Shown here in pieces: positions 33,496-39,135 of a DNA stretch of 39,135 nucleotides (the first letter of the stretch is position 1; each line of letters starts with the position of its first letter). The notes under the pieces were generated by a model that ran no database searches, was not told where the DNA came from, and saw only the letters and a list, made by a program, of their open reading frames with translations. Both the position numbers and the translations under genes were made by a program. The stretch is from Deltaproteobacteria bacterium (lineage in GTDB: Bacteria > Desulfobacterota > G020345765), in contig CP070770.1 in the NCBI GenBank assembly GCA_020345765.1, forward strand, positions 3,362,347 to 3,401,481, read 5' to 3'.

Positions 33496-33805
33496 AAATT
33501 ACCTTACCTTCCTGAAGAGCGGGGCCGGTGATTGCGCCTACTTTATCGCCAAAGGCTTTGATGTCTTCAGGGGTGACCACAATGATATCTACTGGTACAC
33601 CCAGTCCGAAAAAATTCATATGGATCTGTTGGGCAAGGCGGCGCCGGTGAGGCACACCAGATTTTACCACAAGCAGATCGATATCGCTGTCTGGCCCTAA
33701 TTGATCGCGGGCGGCAGAGCCGAATAGGATAATCCGCTCAGGCTGCGCCACTTCTACTACTCGGCGGACGATCTCGTCCAAAATAGAATGGTTAATGGTA
33801 CTCAT
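33485..33805 (-). CDS. Minimal nucleotidyltransferase (MNT-type antitoxin family)
   Basis: A small nucleotidyltransferase of 106 residues from the ATG at 33805. It contains the pol-beta signature GSAAR at 29-33 and the metal-binding D41-x-D43 in LGPDSDIDLLVVKSG. In MNT-HEPN toxin-antitoxin systems such proteins (MntA type) modify the HEPN partner, often by adding AMP. The ATG at 33805 gives the usual family N-terminus (INHSILDEIVRRVVEVAQPERIILFGSAAR) and has AAGGTC upstream; an ATG at 33862 in the same frame would add 19 basic residues and cannot be excluded. The 3' end overlaps the HEPN reading frame by 11 bp. With the HEPN gene broken, the protein may have no partner here. Confidence 0.85.
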   Translation of the reverse strand: MSTINHSILDEIVRRVVEVAQPERIILFGSAARDQLGPDSDIDLLVVKSGVPHRRRLAQQIHMNFFGLGVPVDIIVVTPEDIKAFGDKVGAITGPALQEGKVIYAA

Positions 33806-34012
33806 GACCTTGAATGTGCTTATGCGAGGGGTGCTATTATTACCCTTATGTTGCCTCCTCATTTTCTCTCAGATCGAAAGATTAACACAAGAATACTTTG
33901 AAGTAAAGTTTTCCCGGAACTGAATGACTTATTCGAAAGCGGGTGAAAAGAGGTTTTTTTGAGAAAGGATTGTTTACAACCTCGTTATACCTATTTTCGG
34001 AAACAAATAAGT

Positions 34013-34510
34013 CTAATTAGCGCATTCGGAGGGGTCTCCCTTGAGCTTTTCGAGTGCATGAGGGAGGGTCGGGAGGATGAAGGAGAGGCCGGTATTAACC
34101 GCCTGGGGGGATCCGGGTAGGTTGATAATTAGCGTGTAGCCCCGGGTGCCGGCCATTCCCCGGGAGAGCATTGCTCGGGAAGTGGACTTGAGGCCCTCCC
34201 AGCGGATCGCCTCCGCAATGCCGGGGAGTTCCTTTTCCAGAACCTCCCGGGTGGCCTCCGGGGTTAAATCACGAGGGCTTAGACCGGTGCCACCGGTAGT
34301 TAAAATAAGGTCAAGTTTTTTATTATCCACCCAATCAATTAGCTTCTGGCTGATAAGCCCTTGGTCGTCGGGGATTATTTCGTAAGATTTCACATTGATT
34401 CCCGCTTCGGTAAGGAGACGGCGGATCTTCTCTCCGCTCTTATCTTCACGCTCTCCTTTGGCTCCTTTGTCGCTTATCGTTAGAATACCGGCGTTAATCA
34501 TTAATTTCAT
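34013..34510 (-). CDS. MoaB/MogA-family molybdopterin-binding protein
   Basis: A 165-residue member of the MoaB/MogA fold, which adenylylates molybdopterin before molybdenum insertion. Seen are the N-terminal AGILTISDKGAKGEREDKSG, the substrate loop LILTTGGTGLSPRDLTPEAT, the SRAMLSRGMAGTRG segment and NLPGSPQAVNTGL. These are diagnostic for the family; MogA versus MoaB cannot be separated by eye. Its start (34510, or the Met codon three codons later) has no strong Shine-Dalgarno. It is the last gene of the minus-strand run, separated from the MglA-like gene by 81 bp containing 10-bp tandem repeats. No other molybdenum-cofactor gene is in the window. Confidence 0.93.
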   Translation of the reverse strand: MKLMINAGILTISDKGAKGEREDKSGEKIRRLLTEAGINVKSYEIIPDDQGLISQKLIDWVDNKKLDLILTTGGTGLSPRDLTPEATREVLEKELPGIAEAIRWEGLKSTSRAMLSRGMAGTRGYTLIINLPGSPQAVNTGLSFILPTLPHALEKLKGDPSECAN

Positions 34511-34520
34511 TTATCACGAG

Positions 34521-34560
34521 GAATATCAGGGAATAGCAGGGAGTAGCAAGGAATAGCAGG
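34521..34560. repeat. Four 10-bp tandem repeats (gaatagcagg type)
   Basis: Four consecutive units occur: gaatatcagg, gaatagcagg, gagtagcaag, gaatagcagg (34521-34560), followed by a partial copy (ga). They fill half of the gap between the MglA-like gene and mogA and begin 10 bp before the mogA start codon as read on the minus strand. Repeat of this kind may arise by slippage and could alter mogA translation or mRNA structure. Confidence 0.85.
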
Positions 34561-34591
34561 GATTTATTATTTGAATTTTGGGCCTTGGCAT

Positions 34592-35575
34592 TCAAGATTT
34601 AGAGGTTATTCCGGAGACAGCCTTTGCGGTTACAATCCCAAGATTATCAAGTTTTAATGTAAGATCAAGCACAAACTCCTCGGCGGAGCGCTTATTTCTG
34701 ATAACTAAAGGGATATTGAAACAGTTGGAGGAAATTTTTTCTGGCTCTCCCAATTCAATTATTTCCAACTCATCCCGCTTGGGCTGGGTTCGGGTAGAAG
34801 GAGATATCTTCAAAGGAGGTTTTACCTTATCTTCGGTGGGGGAAATGACAGTAGAGGTTTGGTAATCAGGAGAAGGCCTAAGTGACTCCAGGGTTTTCTG
34901 CTCTTGTTGAGGGGTGGGAGAGGGAGGCTTCGGTTCGTCAAAAGACTCATCGGTAGGCTTTTCCCTTTGAGTCTCTAATGTGGTAATTTCGGAAGTGCTT
35001 TTCAGTTTGTTAATTACCATTTTACTTATAGTAGTCAGGCAGTTAAGCACCCCTTCTCCCTGGCTGGCAATGGATTCAAACGAGGGGGAACCGTAGGTAT
35101 TCAGTGCTGCCTGGAGTTCGTCTACCGAAGAGACCCCGGGCATATCCCTCTTGTTGTACTGGAACACCAAGGGAACTTCTTTTAAATCCCGGTGGTAATC
35201 CCGCAGATTCTCATCTAAATTCTTTAGACTCTCAATATTCTCGGGAAGCATTTTTTTCTGAGAGTCGGCAATAAATATTACCCCGTCGACATTTTTGAGC
35301 ACCAGCTTGCGGGTGGCATTATAGAATACCTGGCCGGGCACGGTGTAGATCTGGAGACGTACCTTCATACCCCGAATAACACCCAGTTCTACCGGGAGGA
35401 AGTCAAAGAAAAGGGTCCGATCTCCCTGGGTGGCAAGGGTCATAAGCTTTCCGCGATGATCGGGACGAAGTTTTTTATGGATATACTGAATGTTGGTGGT
35501 CTTGCCCGAAAGGGCGGGACCGTAATAGACAATCTTGGCGTTGATCTCTTTTCTTTTTGAATCTAATATTGCCAT
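34592..35575 (-). CDS. MglA-type small GTPase with C-terminal extension
   Basis: Residues ~1-195 are an MglA-like Ras-family GTPase: P-loop GPALSGKTT (19-27), KLMTLATQGDRTLFFDFLP, the switch-II-like YTVPGQVFYNATRKLVLKNVDG, VIFIADSQKKMLPENIESLKNL, and the NKxD-type base-binding motif QYNKRDMP. In Myxococcus MglA sets the cell pole and drives motility, helped by MglB, FrzS and AglZ. The remaining ~130 residues are unusual: a Pro/Ser/Thr-rich linker with KPPSPTPQQEQK and then a beta-rich piece NCFNIPLVIRNKRSAEEFVLDLTLKLDN. MglA is usually about 195 residues. No MglB/roadblock gene is visible. It lies 15 bp after the HEAT-like gene in a probable operon. Confidence 0.88.
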   Translation of the reverse strand: MAILDSKRKEINAKIVYYGPALSGKTTNIQYIHKKLRPDHRGKLMTLATQGDRTLFFDFLPVELGVIRGMKVRLQIYTVPGQVFYNATRKLVLKNVDGVIFIADSQKKMLPENIESLKNLDENLRDYHRDLKEVPLVFQYNKRDMPGVSSVDELQAALNTYGSPSFESIASQGEGVLNCLTTISKMVINKLKSTSEITTLETQREKPTDESFDEPKPPSPTPQQEQKTLESLRPSPDYQTSTVISPTEDKVKPPLKISPSTRTQPKRDELEIIELGEPEKISSNCFNIPLVIRNKRSAEEFVLDLTLKLDNLGIVTAKAVSGITSKS

Positions 35576-35590
35576 CGTTATTCTAAAAGA

Positions 35591-36667
35591 TTACATCTTT
35601 TTTTGGGATAAGACTCTCCTCGCGGTTGAAGCGAGAGCCTGAGGAATGTTTTTACTACGGGTCAGCATTCTTAAGTCACTATCCCTCAGGGCCCCGATGA
35701 ATTTTATCGCCATCGGCAGTGGGGTCTTGGGATTATTCGTAAGCTCCAGCTTAATCTGATAGTTTCTGGTCCACTCCTTGTTATTAGAAATTATCCTAAG
35801 AACTTCCTCGCTGACATTGCGTGACTGACAGATCTTGAGAACCTCACCATCGGTGATTTTCGGGGACCTGATAACCGATGTTGCTACTATCTTATTGGGG
35901 TCACGCACCAGGAGGTCTCTTGCCTCTTTATTGCCTCTTAAAGCCAATTTAATCTTTTCGGAAACCGGCATTCTCTGGATCTTCTGAAATAGACTCTCTC
36001 TTTGCTCTTCGGTAAGCTCACCGTCCTCATCCTTCGCTTCCGTAGGGAGTACAACCTTAACTGCTTCCTGAGGGAGCTCGTCCTTTTCTTCCATTTTCTC
36101 CGGCAGATCTCTTTCCGCTTCCTCTTTATCTTTGGGGAGATCGGCAATAGGTTGAGACAAGATATAATTTTGATAGAATGAGAGGACGCGGTCTTGATTT
36201 ACCCCATCGAGATTTGGGTTATTTATTAGGACTTCAGCGATCTGGGGAGTGCGGATAATCCTCTCCTGATTATGGGAAATTATTTCCAGCAACTGCCGGT
36301 TGTCTTTGCCCGCCAAGAAGATGATGGTAGCATCGTTGGTACCCCGATTGAGGGCAATGGTCTCAAAATGTTTATGCTCGAGTGAAACTTCCCGGGCAAA
36401 ATAATCAAGGATCTTGGGGTGGAGCTCCGGGTTGGCGAGAAAGGTTTCCAGCATATTTAGTGGTAGGCCGTCAAGGCTTTTCTTGGCATTTTCCCGGACC
36501 TGAGCGTCCTTATCCGAGAGCAGATGATAAAAAAGGGGGATCAGATCACTGGAGGGAAGAGGAATAAGCCCCCCGGCCGCCTTTAAACGGGCTTCCCGGG
36601 GAGCATCTTTCTTAAGATAAGGTGCAATTGCCGGGGAGATCGGAATAGGAGAGGACAGTTCTTTCAT
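35591..36667 (-). CDS. HEAT-repeat-like protein of the MglA cluster
   Basis: A 358-residue soluble helical protein. Residues ~20-190 look like HEAT/leucine-rich-variant repeats (PREARLKAAGGLIPLPSSDLIPLFYHLLSD, DAQVRENAKKSLDG, TPQIAEVLINNPN). A Glu/Lys-rich acidic linker (~195-225, EEAERDLPEKMEEKDELP) follows. Residues ~230-355 (EKIKLALRGNKEARDLLVRDPNKIVATSV, ITDGEVLKICQSRNVSEEVLRII, EWTRNYQIKLELTNNPKTPLP, DLRMLTRSKNIPQALASTARRVL) form a second helical set that I recall as a conserved block in proteins next to polarity genes of deltaproteobacterial-type bacteria. No catalytic site is visible. It is placed 9 bp after the SPOR gene and 15 bp before the MglA gene, which suggests a scaffold in the same pathway; that is inference. 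Confidence 0.65.
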   Translation of the reverse strand: MKELSSPIPISPAIAPYLKKDAPREARLKAAGGLIPLPSSDLIPLFYHLLSDKDAQVRENAKKSLDGLPLNMLETFLANPELHPKILDYFAREVSLEHKHFETIALNRGTNDATIIFLAGKDNRQLLEIISHNQERIIRTPQIAEVLINNPNLDGVNQDRVLSFYQNYILSQPIADLPKDKEEAERDLPEKMEEKDELPQEAVKVVLPTEAKDEDGELTEEQRESLFQKIQRMPVSEKIKLALRGNKEARDLLVRDPNKIVATSVIRSPKITDGEVLKICQSRNVSEEVLRIISNNKEWTRNYQIKLELTNNPKTPLPMAIKFIGALRDSDLRMLTRSKNIPQALASTARRVLSQKKM

Positions 36668-36676
36668 TATCTACGA

Positions 36677-37756
36677 TTACTTCAGGTTTTTTATAACGGG
36701 TGAGAATCCATTCTGCCGTAAGAGGGCCAATGTCTTTTCAGCATCTGATTTGGTAGCGAATTTCCCCACCCGTAATCGGTAGATTACATCAGTAGAAGTG
36801 CTAAAATCTATCCGGGTAGCATAACCCAGTTCAGAGATTTTGTTTTTGATCTCAACGACTTTGCTGAGGGAGTTATAGGGGCCTGCCCGGATTGTATAGC
36901 TACCGTCGTTTTGGGTCAAAACATCATTTTTAATTCCTCCGACAAACTCCACTTTCATTGATGCGGCACGAGCTTCCCCCTCATCAAATCTTTGATCAAC
37001 CACCACATAATTAACTTCGGTGGTTTTCTTCTCGGTGATAGTAAAAGACGAAAGTCCTAACCGGGCAAGTTTTCTGTTATGGGATGCGAGTTCTCCTTTA
37101 TCATAACGGCCGACCTCGAGTGTATATCTGGGTTCCAGGACAGGTGCCGGCTTGGCCACGGGAGGTGGAGGTGCGGGTCTGGCAACGGCGGGCGGTGGTG
37201 CCGGTATTTCTGCTACCTGTTTAGGTGGTGAAGGTGCAGGAGGCTGACTCGGCTCCACCGGTGGGGGTGAAGGCGGAGGAGTTTGATCGGTAGCCAAAGG
37301 TGAAGGGGGAGCGGGTGGCTGAGTCGGAGCAGGGGCTTGGACCAGGGGCTGTGCGACGGGTGCCGGCACAAGGGATTGTTGTTCCTTACCCCCAAAAATT
37401 AAGATAACCCCGACAATGATCAAACCAACTGCGAGGAGTCCTCCCCCGGCAATCAAAGCGATTTTCTTGGGTTCGATTCTCTTTTCTTCTTCTTGAACCG
37501 CAAAAACCTTCACCTGAGGTTCATCTTCGGATGGGAATGAGTCAAATGGCTCATCAAGGGGGCTTATCGGTAGATCTTCCTCTAAAAATGACTTGGTGGA
37601 AGGTGTTTCTATTTCTGGAAAAGGCTCTGAGGTATCCCCCCTATCAGTAGGGTAGATGTCATCGATTGGTGGTTTGAAGAAGTCATCTTTTAGAAGTTCT
37701 TCGCTCAGGCTTTTCTTCTTTGGGGGATTTTTCCCAAAAGGATCCTGTTCCGCCAT
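36677..37756 (-). CDS. SPOR-domain inner-membrane protein with proline-rich linker
   Basis: A 359-residue bitopic protein. The N-terminal ~110 residues are acidic and cytoplasmic (PPIDDIYPTDRGDTSEPFPEIE). One membrane helix lies at ~117-140 (IALIAGGGLLAVGLIIVGVILIF). A Pro/Ala-rich linker (~145-215, with PPPPVAKPAPVLEP) follows, then two SPOR-like segments: YTLEVGRYDKGELASHNRKLARLG and YTIRAGPYNSLSKVVEIKNKISELGY with YRLRVGKFATKSDAEKTLALLRQNG. SPOR domains bind peptidoglycan lacking stem peptides at division sites or poles. Its ATG at 37756 has GGAG upstream. It lies 30 bp after the EF-G2 gene and 9 bp before the HEAT-like gene. Confidence 0.88.
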   Translation of the reverse strand: MAEQDPFGKNPPKKKSLSEELLKDDFFKPPIDDIYPTDRGDTSEPFPEIETPSTKSFLEEDLPISPLDEPFDSFPSEDEPQVKVFAVQEEEKRIEPKKIALIAGGGLLAVGLIIVGVILIFGGKEQQSLVPAPVAQPLVQAPAPTQPPAPPSPLATDQTPPPSPPPVEPSQPPAPSPPKQVAEIPAPPPAVARPAPPPPVAKPAPVLEPRYTLEVGRYDKGELASHNRKLARLGLSSFTITEKKTTEVNYVVVDQRFDEGEARAASMKVEFVGGIKNDVLTQNDGSYTIRAGPYNSLSKVVEIKNKISELGYATRIDFSTSTDVIYRLRVGKFATKSDAEKTLALLRQNGFSPVIKNLK

Positions 37757-37786
37757 TGGTCAAGACTCCGTTGAAATAAATATATT

Positions 37787-39135
37787 TTACTGTTCCTCTT
37801 TGGTTTTACTAGCGGCAATAACCTTTTCACTGATATGGGAGGGGAGCTCTTCATAGTGAGATAATTGCATGGTAAATGCCCCCCTTCCTTGAGTCATTGA
37901 ACGGAGATCTGGCTCATAGCGTAAGACTTCAGACATAGGAACCTGAGATTTAATGATCTGAATGCCTTCCTTGGGTTCAACCCCAATTACCTTGCCGCGA
38001 CGGCTGTTCAGATCTCCGATTACATCTCCAGTGTATTCATCAGGTACAGATATTTCCACCGACATAATTGGTTCTAACAGCACAGGATCGGCTTGATTGA
38101 ATCCCTTTTTAAAGCCCAAAGCTCCTGCAATCTTAAAAGCCATATCCGATGAATCTACATCATGGAAGGTACCGTCGTAAAGGGTAGCCTTTAAGTCAAC
38201 TACCGGATAGCCAGCCAGAATCCCTTCAGCCATCGTTTCCCGAATACCTTTCTCAACCGCCGGTATATACTGTCGTGGTATTACCCCCCCGGTAATTTTA
38301 TTGACAAACTCGAAACCGTTACCTCGAGGTAGAGGTTCGACTTCCGTCCAGGTATCCCCGTATTGCCCCCTTCCTCCGGATTGCTTTTTGTATTTCCCCT
38401 GAGCCTGAGCCTTAGATCGGATGGTTTCCTGATAGGGAACCTTGGGGACGGTCAATTCAACTTCGACTCCGTATTTTCTCTTTAATTTCTCAATAGTTAC
38501 CTCGAGATGACGTTGTCCCAATCCCATGAGGATCACCTCTTTGGTTTGCAGTTCCCGCTGAAGTTTGATCGTCGGGTCTTCCTCCTGAAGTTTGGCTATG
38601 CTGGTAGCAATCTTTTCTTCATCGCTTTTACCTTTAGGTTTAACCGCGAATAAAACTGAAGGGGATGGGAAATTGAAGGAATCAAAAATTATTTGGTCTC
38701 CTTCATCGGAAAGAGTATCGCCAGTAGTAGTCAGGCGAAGTTTGGCTACCGCTGCGATTTCTCCGGCAACTGCGGGATTTATGGCATGCTGTTGTTTTCC
38801 CACAAGCTGGAAGATTTGGCCAATTTTTTCCTTCTCTTTTTGAGAGGAATTAAAAATATTTGAATCAGAATTGAATTCACCGGAAAAGACCCTAAAGATG
38901 GAAAGCCTTCCGGCAAAAGGGTCAACAATGGTTTTGAAAACCAACGCAGAGAGGGGTTCCTTGGAGTCGGGTTTGCGTTCCTTAACCTTATCGGCAGAAG
39001 GTTCAACTCCAAAGACTACGCCCCGATCCAAAGGGGAAGGCAGTAAGTTAACGATTGATTCCAGCAGGGGGGCCATCCCGATATTTTTTTCCGCGGAACC
39101 GCAGTAGACCGGGATTATCTTGCGGGATAGAATGG
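37787..39135 (-). CDS. Elongation factor G-like protein (EF-G2 type), 5' end outside window
   Basis: The C-terminal ~449 residues of a translation-factor GTPase. The frame stays open to the window edge: upstream of the Met at 39076 it reads ILSRKIIPVYCGSAEKNIG, matching the EF-G domain-I end, so this Met is internal. Domain II (KTIVDPFAGRLSIFRVFSGE), domain III (GLGQRHLEVTIEKLKRKYGVE), domain IV (YKKQSGGRGQYGDTWTEVEPLPRG, IPAVEKGIRETMAEGILAGYPVVDLKATL in pieces) and domain V (LEPIMSVEISVPDEYTGDVIGDLNSRRG) are all present. The QSGGRGQYGDTWTEVEPLPRG form fits the EF-G-like EF-G2 group rather than the main fusA. The GTP-binding motifs lie beyond the window. It leads the run SPOR, HEAT-like, MglA, mogA. 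Confidence 0.92.
   Translation of the reverse strand, partial: ILSRKIIPVYCGSAEKNIGMAPLLESIVNLLPSPLDRGVVFGVEPSADKVKERKPDSKEPLSALVFKTIVDPFAGRLSIFRVFSGEFNSDSNIFNSSQKEKEKIGQIFQLVGKQQHAINPAVAGEIAAVAKLRLTTTGDTLSDEGDQIIFDSFNFPSPSVLFAVKPKGKSDEEKIATSIAKLQEEDPTIKLQRELQTKEVILMGLGQRHLEVTIEKLKRKYGVEVELTVPKVPYQETIRSKAQAQGKYKKQSGGRGQYGDTWTEVEPLPRGNGFEFVNKITGGVIPRQYIPAVEKGIRETMAEGILAGYPVVDLKATLYDGTFHDVDSSDMAFKIAGALGFKKGFNQADPVLLEPIMSVEISVPDEYTGDVIGDLNSRRGKVIGVEPKEGIQIIKSQVPMSEVLRYEPDLRSMTQGRGAFTMQLSHYEELPSHISEKVIAASKTKEEQ

Noticed and set aside
33926-34013. GACTTATT / AATAAGTC 8-bp inverted repeat around the gap between the MNT gene and mogA.
   Set aside because: Eight bases separated by 72 in an AT-rich gap can easily occur by chance; no other sign of an element.

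Overview
The window reads as chromosomal DNA of an anaerobic or facultative bacterium with a two-membrane envelope. Supporting signs are an AsmA-type protein, a lipoprotein signal, a SPOR-domain protein, the indirect Gln-tRNA pathway (GatA/GatB), a 2-hydroxyacyl-CoA dehydratase subunit, and a polarity/signalling gene set resembling that of Myxococcota and other deltaproteobacterial-type lineages (MglA GTPase, FrzS-like pseudo-receiver coiled-coil protein, DUF4388 protein). No ribosomal RNA or other marker fixes the phylum. A deltaproteobacterium-related lineage or an uncultured candidate phylum both fit.

Layout. 1-8627 (+): end of gatA, gatB, an AsmA-family gene, mtnA, a DUF4388-DnaJ-TPR fusion gene, a branched-chain aminotransferase and a single-domain response regulator. 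8628-8935: a 308-base AT-rich gap with a possible hairpin. 8936-22843 (+): one 4635-codon gene for a secreted, subtilisin-like (S8) mosaic protein. It has seven copies of a 125-residue beta module, several inserted domains, five fibronectin-like repeats and a Cys-Ser-Cys / membrane-helix / basic tail resembling MYXO-CTERM sorting signals; a terminator follows. 22968-24113 (+): a half-size permease and an HD-domain protein. 24140-24925 (-): an enoyl-CoA hydratase/isomerase, divergent from 25141-26920 (+), an aminotransferase and engB. 26913-27893 (-): an orphan 2-hydroxyacyl-CoA dehydratase D-type subunit, divergent from 28039-30336 (+), a membrane-anchored GerMN protein and a FrzS-like protein. 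30363-32876 (-): a lipoprotein with an Ig-like region and a Reg_prop beta-propeller. 33091-33805 (-): an MNT/HEPN toxin-antitoxin-type pair whose HEPN gene is broken by an in-frame TAG. 34013-39135 (-): a five-gene run, EF-G2 (cut by the window edge), SPOR protein, HEAT-like protein, MglA-type GTPase and MoaB/MogA.

The most interesting content is: (1) the giant S8 mosaic with its probable C-terminal sorting tail; (2) the co-occurrence of an MglA-like GTPase, a FrzS-like pseudo-receiver lacking the phospho-acceptor Asp, and a DUF4388-J-TPR fusion, which suggests a cell-polarity or motility control system; (3) a decaying MNT-HEPN module; and (4) several small non-coding repeats, namely a perfect 17-bp inverted repeat between gatA and gatB, a 19-bp sequence shared by two aminotransferase start regions, 10-bp tandem repeats before mogA, and an 11-bp inverted repeat beside the HEPN gene.
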